From Synchiropus splendidus (Eukaryota > Chordata > Actinopteri > Syngnathiformes > Callionymidae): DNA of 64,000 nt. This document shows, one piece after another, positions 11,211 to 28,470 of this stretch (position 1 is the first letter of the stretch; each line of letters begins with the position of its first letter). Both the position numbers and the translations under genes were made by a program. The notes beneath the pieces are model-generated. The model did no database searches and was not told the DNA's origin. It saw nothing but the letters and a program-made list of their open reading frames with translations. The stretch is taken from the NCBI RefSeq assembly GCF_027744825.2, contig NC_071348.1, forward strand, positions 3,850,563 through 3,914,562. The letters are read 5' to 3'.

Positions 11211-11772
11211 GTTGGGTCGATTTGATGGTTGTGACTTTCCAACCGGCTTTTCCCTCTTCTGTTGATGGGCTAATGCTAACCAGCTAACAGGCCGTGGGCC
11301 ACACAGTTTTTTTTCCCCGAGCGGAATTGACTATTTAATTCTCCTGTATATTCCCTCACGTCGTTTAATATTAGAACCCCGCTTGCTAACCAAACGTGGG
11401 CTTGAAGCGTGTTGGTGTAGCTTTGTGTTTCCAGCCATTTTAGCTCCAGCAGCGAGGCAGCTCGCTCAGTTTGTTCCATCGACATCATTGATTTGAATCA
11501 ACCTACTTTCTATTTTTTGCCAACAGGACAAACTGCCTGGCTGTAGCCCCCAGTGATGACTGTATTGAACCCTGTACCTCCTGACTAAACTGGTTGGATG
11601 CCCCCATTTAACACTCAGGTTTCTCCATTTTACTCGCCACGCTATTAGTCCTGAGCCAAACTGGTTCTTGAATACGGTGTCGTAGATTCGAAAACTCTCG
11701 AAAGCTAATTGAGACTGAAGAAGTCCAAACGCGCGGCTGCTTTATTAATGTTCTCTTTGTCTATTCCCACAG

Positions 11773-11846
11773 CTGCTGTCGAAACACAGAGGCGTTTTAA
11801 CTGCTCCAGCTCCCATTCAACTGTATTCCTGGAGGAGTCCTCCCAG
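11773..11846 (+). other. Candidate untranslated exon of csnk2a1
   Basis: A 74-nt segment bounded by a good acceptor (CTATTCCCACAG) and a good donor (CCCAG/GTAATG), between the promoter-like region and the first coding exon of csnk2a1. It has no required reading frame. Support is splice-site quality and position only. Confidence 0.4.
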
Positions 11847-13788
11847 GTAATGTCGTGATCTTTTTTCCTCAACGCTTAAATAGTCTGTTTACACGTTGTT
11901 GCATTCATTTACATTTTATTTAACTTAACAGACCTGTAACTTTGTTTTATTTATCTTTTATCCTTTAACAAATGATGAAACTGTTGACCTTCCAAAATAT
12001 ATTAACATCATGTGGTCGACATTAGTGTGTATACTGCACCAAAATATATTTAATTTGATCATGATGCATGACGAATGAGGTTAAACAGGTTATGAGCTGC
12101 TCTCCCTGTAATGCTTGAGGAGTTGAGCCTTTTAACTTTTATATTTTAACAAGTGAAACAGATGTTTCACAGACAAGGAGGAGGAAAAAAAAGACACACA
12201 AAACAGACACAAACACATGCATTCATGCTTTCAATCTCAGTTGATGAGTTATTTTTTTCCATACAAGAAAGAAAGTGGCTCATCATGAGGTTTTAACATA
12301 CGTCTGTCTGTGAAAGGTTTCATGACGTGAACGCGGCGTTACTGGTGGAGCTCTTGCTCGGAAATCTTCATTAGATGTTACGCTTAAGCTTCAATCGCGT
12401 TGGTCACAGATGTCCTCACTGAACATTATTATTTTCATGAATGTCTGCTCTTCATTTTGACTAATGTTGATGGCTAAATCCTGACACATGGTGAGGGCTG
12501 TTTATTCTTTTTGATCACGGTGATTAGTTTTCTAAATTCAATTATCTCTTGAGTGTTTTATCATTTACCAGGTATGTGTGCTGCCTTCCTGTGGTGTGTC
12601 TTAAATCTGTATTGTGTTTGTTTGCTCACCAGCAAATGTGTTGCGCAGTACTCTGTGCTGGGATATTAACTCTTATTCTAAGGTTAAGAATCGTCACGCT
12701 ATTTCATTCATTCACCAGGTTCATCCTAAAGGCCTGTTTATGCTCCCTTCATGTACCAAAATGTACCTGTCCTTTTCGAACCATGTTACTGTCACTGATC
12801 ACGTGTCTCCATGTGTTCTGTATGTTGCTGTGCACCATCAGTTTATGACCATGACAAAATTTAAAACGTGGCGACTGTGGAAGAAGCATTGATCATGTAG
12901 CTCTTGTACGAAAGAGGAAAACGGAGGCAGTGTCGTAGGAGGCGGTGGTCGGTGAGGCTGTTATCTATATCGCCGCTGGAGGACAGAACTTCTGCCATTG
13001 TTAGGTCTTCTTCGTGTCTCGGGGAAGTAACAGCAACACTTCCCCCCATGGTTTCCGGTGGTACGGCACTATTTGGTTCGTATCTGTAAGCTTTGTGGAA
13101 ATGTGCAGAAAGAGAGGAAATGAACACGGAGCATAAATGTGCCTTTGCAGTAAGGAGTGGAAGTATTTACAGCTAACATGATTGATCAATCAACAATTCT
13201 CCACTGTTTAGATTCACAGTAATGGATTTCTCTTGTGTGACTCTGTGATTTAGAGGACACTTAAGTGCAGTGTGGGAAAATCACATGACCCTCGGCAACT
13301 GAGCCTGTGGCAGCGCCGAGCCGCTCACAGTCTGTTTTAATGTCTGAGAGTTCAGGTGTTAGTGGGCAATAATGCCAGGTCAGAGCAAGCGGGACTGTGT
13401 ACCATGGTGCGCCATGTCAGCGTGGTCGTCCTGCACTGCAGCGGTGCTCAACAAACATGGTCCATAACCCGTCAGCACAGCAATTCACAGTGCAACGCCC
13501 CTCTGGTGCCACTGCCTGCTTTTTGGTTCTCACTGTTTATTAATGGCGACCTACCATCGTCCACTCTAAGTTGCACGTCAAATTGGTCATTCCATTTAAG
13601 TTTCCTGAGTCTGGATAAAACTCCACGACCCACTCTGTCTGGGTGATGTGTGTCCAAACCTCGGTTGTGTGGAGAAGTGATTGAAAAAAAGGCAAACGTT
13701 GTCTTTGTTTTCACCCTGAACAAAATACAAAACAAACCTTCCCTTCCTTATCTGCCGCAGGAGAGTTAGAGAAGAGTCCTTGTAGAAT

Positions 13789-15999
<2,211 letters not shown>

Positions 16000-16092
16000 A
16001 GCCACTTCTCACCTGTGTTCGTGTGTGTTCATGGCCGTGTCCTGCCTTGCTCCCGCAGCAGTCCAGGACCACGGCTCCCCGTTTTATGTTGA

Positions 16093-16098
16093 AATAAA
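16093..16098 (+). promoter_or_regulatory. AATAAA poly(A) signal of csnk2a1
   Basis: Canonical signal about 95 bp after the csnk2a1 stop, giving a short 3' UTR. Confidence 0.65.
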
Positions 16099-16639
16099 CA
16101 AAGAAGAAGATTTAAAATTGCTTTTCACACACATTTATATTTTGACACCTGGACTTGACAGTCGTGTATTGTTGCACCTGTCAGGGTCATGAAATTCATT
16201 TGGGTGTGTTAGTTGACAATACCATCGTCTAGAAATTCTAATAAGATGTAGACATGAAGAGAATGGATAATAAAATTTATTTTGTATGTTCCAAATATAC
16301 AGTCTTGCTTGAAACTGTTTGATGGGGATCCTGCTGTATCACACTGTGAAAAACCTTTACACCAATTCACAAACGCAGTCAGGAATCTGGCGCCCCCCAC
16401 CCCCCTTGCCAGTGTTCATCGGTCGCGTACCATTTGACGTCGCCGGAGATGTTGGTGTTTGAAGTTGTTAGTTGCTATCATTCTTTAATCAGTTTCTTTG
16501 TAGATATTCTACAGTTACAGTCAGGTTGCATGCACCCAATGCTGAATATCACAGGGTCAATAGTTTGCCAATTTTTATGTTACTTTCACTTCTGTAAGTG
16601 TATGTATGTGCTCATGTTTGTTTTTTATGAAGTCTCTTA

Positions 16640-17480
16640 CAAATGATTTTTGATTACATAGATGATTTTGTAACTTTTTGTTTTATGTTGGGAGGATTCA
16701 TCAAACGAAAAAAACAACTTCAATAATAAACATTTAAAACAGGGTTTGCGGGAACCACATATTATTGAGTACATCACCCATCCACTCGGCTCTAATGGCT
16801 TCAATATTGGCTGCAGGCGGAAATAATTTTACAATTCCTTCTATGTGCAGTTAAACTCCTGACATTGCTACATTTTCGTGAGCGCGTTTTGCTGCTGCTG
16901 GAAACGCTGCAGATGGATTAAAGGGACATTTGCTGGAGTTCTTTTCAGCAAATGTAACAAACACACAGAGCCACGGAAATCGTACGTTTCAATAAAAAAA
17001 ATGTAAAATCACATGTATTTATCTGTACACTAATGCGCTTTAGTAGAAAGAGTAATTGATCATTTAAAAAGATTACAGTTTCAATGTATTGCATGGAATT
17101 TATCGCCATCTAGTGACGTCACCAGATATCGTGAGACATGCACTATGATGCGTTCATGTTTTTTCAAATGGTTGTAAATTTGAAAAAAAAAAAAAAAGAC
17201 TGGAAAACAATGCGTGTTATTTAAAAATCCATATATTATAGGTCGACGTTCAAATGGTGTCAAGTTCTCGGTAAATATTTTATTTTTTACAAATAGTCTC
17301 TTAAATATATAATTAATAGAAAAAAAGGGGTGGAACCTTCCTGAATGTGCGTTGAGGTCTTTGAACGCATCACCTGTCTCGCGCCTTATTTGACACGCCT
17401 CCATTGAAAGCCGTGTGGTGTATCGCTGTTCGTCGCAAAGAATCGTCTACCTGAGGTGAGGATGAACTCTGGAACACCGT
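16640..17480 (+). repeat. Diverged duplicate of the 5' region of the first paraoxonase gene
   Basis: This block parallels 18840-19690 in order and spacing. Shared segments include TCATCAAACGAAAAA...CTTCAATAATAAACATTTAAAAC (about 16700 and 18895), GTGACGTCAC...GATGCGTTCATGTT (about 17112 and 19135), GGTCTTTGAACGCATCA with CTCGCGCC and GACACGCCTCCA (about 17355 and 19505), and AAAGAATCGTC...CCT-AGGTGAGGATG (about 17438 and 19660). It is therefore a tandem copy of paraoxonase promoter plus exon 1, separated from the intact gene by about 1.3 kb. Confidence 0.8.
17430..17465 (+). pseudogene. Paraoxonase exon 1 relic
   Basis: Only the 3' end of exon 1 survives (QRIV-L equivalent, CAAAGAATCGTCTACCTGAG) together with the donor GTGAGGATG. 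The start codon and the signal-anchor codons found in the intact copy at 19605-19660 are missing: GTGTATCGCTGTTCGTCG joins directly to the surviving part. No further paraoxonase exon follows before the LINE fragment, so this copy is dead. Confidence 0.7.
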
Positions 17481-18519
17481 TGTTCAGCAGGGAGTGTTTT
17501 CCACGGATGTGCCAGTTTCTCTGTTTGTGTTACAAATAACTTGAAAAGTCATCGACGGGTGTGGCTGTCATTTTTCAGGACAGATTATGACATTCTGGGA
17601 GTGATCCGCATCAAGGAACTTTAAAAAAAATGGAACTGTGTTTCCGTGTCTCCATGTGTGTGGTTCGAAGCTCTTCGTAACAGCAAACATCCCTTCATCC
17701 TGCACGAGGGGTGGCCCAATCCGATATTGATATCGGTGCAATATCAGCCAAAAATCGGATTTTACCGTGGTGAAAGTTGAAAGATGTGTCTCGAATGGTT
17801 CAGTTCATGAGAGTCAAAGATCGTGTTTCTGCTCCAGAGGTTTCACGATGCCGTGTTTAAAAGCTGATGAAGGTCACCTGTTATCTAGTCCATAGAAACG
17901 TCTCACTTTCTTGCATCAATTTCTAGTCTCTTTGTTCTGCTGTGGGATGCCATTGATGATGGCTTCATATACTTCTAAATGTAAGTCTTTCAGAGAGTCA
18001 CTTGCTACTCAACATGAATCTCCTTGCGCTGATCTTTGTCCCAGGCATGTTTTCATCTCATTTGTTGAGTCTTTTCCCCCTCCTGACCAAATAAACCAAA
18101 TAAAAATGAAATAAAAACTCTTGTTTTTGAGTTGAGAGCTCTGGTGTCAAGTGGACAGCAGGTGAGAGTGAAGGTCACCAAGCACCATCTGTGCAAGAAG
18201 AGCAGCTCAAAGAGGTGTGGTGGTGTGCGACAACTGTTGCGCCACAATATGGGAGCGGAGAGGCGACGAGCCACGGCACCAATCGGAACAGATTTTGCGG
18301 TGATGTGAGCAGTGAGGGAAACTTCATGAGTGACTTGGAGGTGAAGGCTCCTCTGGAGGACTGGATGGACCTAGACATGAGCCCAAATCGCAATGTTGAG
18401 AACATTTTTGAAGTCTCGAATTCGAGCCACACAAGGATCTGGAGGTCCCGGCCCATTTCAGCTTTAAAGGTGTGAAGCGTCAGACGGGATTTTGGGGAAA
18501 CAAGATTGTATGTATTTTG
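17481..18519. other. Spacer within the paraoxonase cluster
   Basis: No exon recognised. A short segment at 17709-17770 (GGGTGGCCCAATCCGATATTGATATCGG and following) resembles a widespread fish interspersed repeat with self-complementary CCGATATTGATATCGG; its family is not assigned. Open frames at 18175-18475 on both strands look fortuitous. Confidence 0.4.
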
Positions 18520-18730
18520 TTCTCAGCTCCAGATGCACTTAAACTTGAACTGAAAAGCTGGTTTCAAATCGCAGCATGGAACTTTTGAGGATTTTTAATG
18601 ACATGCTTTTAGCTGTTGACACCAGTCACTCGGCTGCTCTTGTGCTTTTAGATCTGACTGCAGCCACTGACACTGTCGACCATGAATTTCTTCCATCACG
18701 GGTTAAAATATGTGTTGAACCTGAAGTGCT
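18520..18730 (+). mobile_element. LINE reverse-transcriptase fragment
   Basis: The plus strand reads, with stops and no continuous ORF, a stretch equivalent to AVDTSHSAALVLLDLTAATD followed by TVDHE-LPSR. This matches the well-known L-V-L-L-D-L-S-A-A-F-D-T-V-D-H block of LINE (L2/CR1/Rex-like) reverse transcriptases. The catalytic-site region further on is absent. It is a dead fragment lying between the paraoxonase relic and the intact gene. Confidence 0.7.
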
Positions 18731-18839
18731 GAAAACTCCCTAAATATTCCATTTCTATCATACTCTAGTATCAACAGAAGAATCTCCCTCTTACTCTTAC
18801 TTTATAGTCTTTTTCTATTTTTGAAGGTGTATTTACAAG

Positions 18840-19604
18840 GGTTTTGAAACTGTATTTTGACTGCATGGATGATTTTGTTCTGTTTGGAGGCTTCATCAAA
18901 CGAAAAACAGCTTCAATAATAAACATTTAAAACCGGGTTTATGGGAACCTCATGTAACTGAGTGTATCATCTAACCACGCAATTTCATAATCATCATAAT
19001 GGGTCGATTTATTGATGCTAGGAACAGTACAGCTTGATAGATGATAGAAGCAGTTTTAGTGAATCGAGATCTTAAAAACAGTACCGCCAGCGTTTGTTGT
19101 TGTCAACAGTACTGATAAAAATGGTCGCAATACAGTGACGTCACGGGATATCTGAAGAAATGCATGGTGATGCGTTCATGTTATTTAAAATGGTGGGAAA
19201 TTCGAAATAGTCTCTATAACAGCGTATATTAAAAGCAGATACATAACTTAAATTCTAAATAAAAGCCAATGTATAACTCTGATAACACTATTTTAACTTT
19301 CGTGGCATTACGCCTGTTCAATTTGCTATGAATAATGTTGCACTCATATGGTCTCAAATCGTTGATTGTTATATAAATCGTGTGTTATAATGCCATAACT
19401 AGGTAACCAAACAAGAATTCGCTGGATATTTACGTGTAATTTGTAGCGTAATATTTGCTGTCACTCAGTGTATATGCAACTGAGTCTGCCCTGGTGTGCG
19501 TGGAGGTCTTTGAACGCATCATCCTTCTCGCGCCCACTAAGACACGCCTCCACTGACAGTCGTGTGATAAGTTTTCACCCCGAAATCTTTTTTGCTCCTC
19601 TAAA
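18840..19604 (+). promoter_or_regulatory. 5' flank of first paraoxonase gene (donor copy of the duplication)
   Basis: Partner of the block at 16640-17480 (see there). Conservation between the two copies of GTGACGTCAC (a CRE-like palindrome) and of the GGTCTTTGAACGCATCA and CTCGCGCC boxes marks candidate promoter elements, although shared descent alone explains the similarity. Confidence 0.45.
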
Positions 19605-22247
<2,643 letters not shown>

Positions 22248-22287
22248 GAACCACAAGATCCAGACTCCAAGTTAAACACTGTTCCGG

Positions 22288-22293
22288 AATAAA
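22288..22293 (+). promoter_or_regulatory. AATAAA poly(A) signal of paraoxonase copy 1
   Basis: Canonical signal about 40 bp after the stop codon. Confidence 0.7.
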
Positions 22294-22844
22294 AGGGTTT
22301 GGTCAACCTTTACAAATATCTCAAGACATCTGATGTGTTTTTAAATTCCCGCCACTTCTTGTTTCTTCATGTTTCGGATGTGAATCATTTATTTTGGGGA
22401 GAAAACACTTTTGTTCTCGCATTTAAAAAGAGGATCAAAGGTTCTGCTATGATGATGAATAGTTCTCTTGTATTAACGTTGTGTGTGTGGTCTTGTTTTG
22501 GATTAAACTGTTTTGGTTGAATGCGACTGTTTTAATCCAGAATAAAAGGTGGACAGTTCTCTGTTTTTCATCATTGATTGTTGTCGTTTTTTTAATAACC
22601 ATAAATGGGAAGATTGCATTGTTTATGATTTCGTTCACACATTGCCTGAGAATAGTTTATAATATATATGTGTATATATATTATATACACACACACATAT
22701 ATATATATATATATATGTGTGTGTGTATGTGTGTTAAAATTCATCAAAAGATATTTTGACCCGATGTTTTGAATAATCACAAAACAATTTGTGTTTTGTG
22801 ACTCTCTGTCGCCCCCTGTGGCGACAGTCTTCGTGGCACCTTCG
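22294..22844. other. Spacer between the two paraoxonase genes
   Basis: About 550 bp, AT-rich, with the AT/GT microsatellite below and a small inverted repeat CTGTCGCC-CCCTGT-GGCGACAG (22806-22827) just before the second start codon. No exon seen. The promoter of copy 2 must lie here. Confidence 0.5.
22659..22734. repeat. (AT)n/(GT)n compound microsatellite
   Basis: Alternating AT, AC and GT dinucleotide runs, partly self-complementary, in the spacer between the paraoxonase genes. Confidence 0.95.
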
Positions 22845-24867
<2,023 letters not shown>

Positions 24868-24882
24868 GAGAACTATCGTTCT

Positions 24883-24888
24883 AATAAA
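24883..24888 (+). promoter_or_regulatory. AATAAA poly(A) signal of paraoxonase copy 2
   Basis: Signal 15 bp after the stop codon, giving a very short 3' UTR that ends close to the convergent kcnk5 stop. Confidence 0.65.
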
Positions 24889-24936
24889 TACATGGATCGA
24901 AAGTTTTATCAAATGATTTGACTCCCACACACGCAA

Positions 24937-26453
24937 TTACAGCTTCTCCTCGTCTTTAACTACCGTCTCTTCCTCGTTGACCTTGGATATCGTGAAGCGG
25001 CTTCCGCCCGAGTCACTGGGCGGTTCCTCCGTCACAGTAAAAGTGATGCCGTCTTCCGTGGGATCAAAGGCGCTGGCGTCCTCTTCCTTCTCCGGCGCGA
25101 CACGTGACTCAGATCTGTCCTGGCTGACAGGCTTCTCTAGTTGACCGCTCTTAGCTTTGGGAGTCATGAACACCTCGCTGATGCTGATCATGCGCCTGTG
25201 TCGGGGTGACTGCTCCAGGGTCCGAATGTTAGTCCCCAGGATGTCGCTGCAGCTCTTGGAGCGGTTGATGCTGTCTTTGCTCCGCTTGCGCTTCCCCGCC
25301 GAGCCGATCTCGGTGATGATGGTGTTGTAGTCGTCGTCGTCCTTCTCAGACAGATATTTGAAGATGTCGATGACGGTTGGGTTTTTGGTGGGGCTCGCCT
25401 TCTCCTCTCTGGATGGAGGCTCCTCGTCGAAGTAGGGTCTGTACCTCTGTCGTCTTTTCCTCAGAACCTCGTGCGCCTTCACTACCATGTGAACATTCCA
25501 GCTGAAGAACAGGGACAACCAGGCCAGCCCCATGTAGATCCATATCTCTGCGAAAACTCGGTACAGTCTGGGGTATTCTATACTTGGGTTCACACCTGAA
25601 AACACAGGGTTTCAGCTCAGTTTCACAGCGCTTTTGTCTTCAATGTTAGCACCCACCGGCAACGTAATCTCCAAAGCCCACGGTGGTTAGCGTGATGAAG
25701 GAGAAGTAGAGTCCTTCCAGGTAGCTCCATCCTTCCATCTTCATGAAGACCAGTGGAGGAATCAGCAGGTGCACAAAGAGGCCCCACAGCAGGAAGAGAG
25801 CGATGCAAGTCAGCTGGACCTTTTTCTGGGGAACGGAGGTCGGACTCCATCAGTCAGAACCTTTTCATTCATGGTGAATGCTTCCGAACTCTGGAAGTCA
25901 GATGTTTCCAGTCCGGCTGAACAGCCTTACCACAGAGACTCCTCTGCGAATCAGAACCTCGGACAGGCGTTTGGTTCTATCTCCAAAGAAAGAGCCCAGC
26001 TCACTTATCCAGACCAGGCACAGCGGGATTCCACACAGGCCGTATAGGATGCAGAACCCTCGCCCGCTCTTAGTCTTGGGGGCCACATTTCCATAGCCTG
26101 AGGAGTCCAAACACACGAGTTTCTTTCAAATGTTTGAATTCATTTTCACAGGGCCACATTTTCACCTGGATCACGCCCATGATCCTAGTTTATATCATTT
26201 TCCTTTCGGTTATCTATCTTGAGTTTAAAAAATAAAAAGATCATATTTATGAATGAGAACAAGGGTCAAAGGTCACATTAGCGCCCTCACTCTGCATATA
26301 AAAATGAGCTACATCTTCAGCCCGAGATAATGAAAATGTGTAAGTTAGACTGATTCTTTCTGCTGTTATTTTTTACGCCTTCATTTTCCGTTTCCTTCTT
26401 TTTAAATCTAAATCTAAGAAAAATTCTTCAAGATCATGAAAACGAATTAAGCA

Positions 26454-26495
<42 letters not shown>

Positions 26496-27224
26496 CTGCA
26501 AATCAAATCTCACTCATTCCCCGGTGGTTTTGAGTTCACCCACCGATGGTGGTGACGATGGTGGCAGCGAAGATGACGGAGTTTCCCCAGTCCCAGCTGT
26601 TCTTGTGTCGGTCACCGGTGATCGCCACTCCTTGACCCGCAGCCTCCGACACTATCTGGACGTGGAAACACAGTTCTAAGATGAAGCGCCGAACCAGGCA
26701 TTTCAATTGTGACCACGCGAGCTGCATCACAGGCACACCTGAACATGGACCAGAGGCGGGGTCAGCACAAGGCACACCTTGGCCAAACATGGCAGCCGGC
26801 CTGTTTGTAGCAGAAGCAAACATGCAGATTCATGTTTACTATTGATTGTTCTCCCAGCGCAACGACTTGTTGGTGAAACTTTCTGGCTGTTGTGTCTTTA
26901 TCCGGAACCAGCAGAACTGGTTTCAGCTAAAACACTCAGCCTTCATAAAACATATGGATCTATGTGTGAATTTTTCGTTTTTAATTTCAAGTTTGGGTTC
27001 GGTCCAGGGAAGTTTTAACTACGGTATCGTTGTCTCACCTCTAGTATCTGATCCAGATCGTCCTTCGATAAGCACCGATATCGCTTTAAAATCCTCTCCT
27101 TCTCCAGTTGATATCGATCCCTGGCGGATTCCCAGTTGGGCTCCTCCAAGATTTGGAAAATCGCTGCTCCGATCGATAAATAAAAAATGATGCACGAAGT
27201 CAAAAGCGGACCCTTGTCAGCCAT
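24937..27224 (-). CDS. kcnk5: Two-pore-domain K+ channel, TASK-2 type, complete
   Basis: Five exons on the minus strand (27039-27224, 26544-26655, 25931-26097, 25657-25825, 24937-25595) give 430 codons; human KCNK5 has 499, the difference lying in the cytosolic tail. Order: TM1 (LLTSCIIFYLSIGAAIF), a short extracellular cap with a Cys, first pore loop with TTIGYGNVAPKT, TM2/TM3, second pore loop with TTVGFGDYVAG, TM4 (EIWIYMGLAWLSLFFSWNVHMV), then a long charged tail with RKRR and Ser-rich segments (RSKSCSD, RHRRMIS) that look like phosphorylation or 14-3-3-type sites. GYG plus GFG filters and the LYR-F-E-WIY stretch match TASK-2, an outward K+ leak channel gated by pH. Teleosts usually have two copies, kcnk5a and kcnk5b; which one this is cannot be told. 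The start was chosen at MADKGPLL, matching the human MVDRGPLL start. Confidence 0.93.
26456..26493. repeat. (AT)n microsatellite in kcnk5 intron
   Basis: About 19 AT units within the intron between exons 2 and 3 of kcnk5. Confidence 0.95.
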
Positions 27225-28281
27225 ATTCAAGGCATCACTCCAGTGGCCGTCGAGTGGAGCGGTCTGAGCCTGTCTGTCGTGTCTCAGCCTGTCTGTCTGA
27301 TCTCTTCCTGGTGAAAACTCTCCCTCTCCCTCCTCCACTATCGATCTTCATTTTCCCTCCGCCACACTCCAGAAACTCCTGAAACCAGTTCGGTGGTCAA
27401 AGGAAGCAAAAGTTTTGATTCAGGTTTTGATTTGGTTCGGAACCATGAAACTTTATTTTAACCTGAAACCCGAGCGTCCCACACCCGTCGTCAGCGATCA
27501 CCTGCGTCACTCCCGTGAGGCACTAGAGGGCAACATGTGCTCAAACACTTCGCACGCTCCCGCGTAGGGACGCATGTGAGTGTGAAAGTGCGTGCGGAGA
27601 CGGTTGCGCTTATCTGGGTGCGGGAGAATCCAGAGGCTCGGGGGGGTTCATCGAACTGGGTGGAGTTTGGCTGTTCGCCGTGATAATAGTGGAGCGCCTC
27701 CACCATGGCTCATAGTTGCGGGTTGGTTCTGACTCTGGAGGCTTCCATCAGTTATTTTTGTGAAGAGTTTCACATGAAATGCGTTAATTGACTTGTACTT
27801 ATTCGCATCTTAGAGCCCCAGATCCTATGGGTGGGAGGCGGGGGACACCCTGAACAGACATCCACTCGAGCATACAACATACAAAAATCTTTAAAATACA
27901 TTAGATTGTGAGTTAATGATGGCTCGTCTGCCATTGGCCCTTTGAGTGATAATCAAATTGATTGAAATATTTTTCCACTTTTTTTCAGCATTACATATCC
28001 TCGTTTTTTCTATAATATTTCAATTATTCCTTTTTCATTTTAATCGCATTGCTTTTCCGCATAAACGTATGACTCAGGTGCAAGAGTGGCGCATGCGCAC
28101 ATGGTTACCGATTTAACTCAAAATTAGTGTCGAGAAATACAACGTGTGTAATATGGTGTGTTTTCATTAAAGTGTATTATTGAAACATAAATAATATAAG
28201 AAATTAAAAATGTTTGTTTCAATCTTTGTATCAAAACATTATTGATACATTTCCTCGCTCTTTCAAGATGATTAAACTATT

Positions 28282-28309
<28 letters not shown>
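28282..28309. repeat. (GT)n microsatellite
   Basis: About 14 uninterrupted GT units. Confidence 0.95.
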
Positions 28310-28312
<3 letters not shown>

Positions 28313-28399
28313 ATAAGAATGAGGTCCGACGATCTCCACCCAGCCGGGGAAGTGCTGCGTCACCGCACGTCACCGCCCTTGGTGGAAACCTGATCGATG

Positions 28400-28470
28400 C
28401 TCAAACTTTTCTTGTGTCAGGAAACACCGGAACTGCCAGTGAAGATGGAGACTCGGGTGAGGCGGCTCAG
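28400..28470 (+). promoter_or_regulatory. Candidate upstream first exon/promoter
   Basis: A GC-richer island (CACCGCACGTCACCGCCC and following) containing ATGGAGACTCGGGTGAGG and ending at a good donor (GGCTCAG/GTACGTCTG). It may be an alternative untranslated first exon of epb41, which has several promoters in other vertebrates, or of an unseen gene. Position and donor are the only support. Confidence 0.3.

Noticed and set aside
17709..17770. Self-complementary CCGATATTGATATCGG segment as a possible regulatory palindrome
   Set aside because: It resembles a widespread interspersed fish repeat, so it is not treated as a specific regulatory site.
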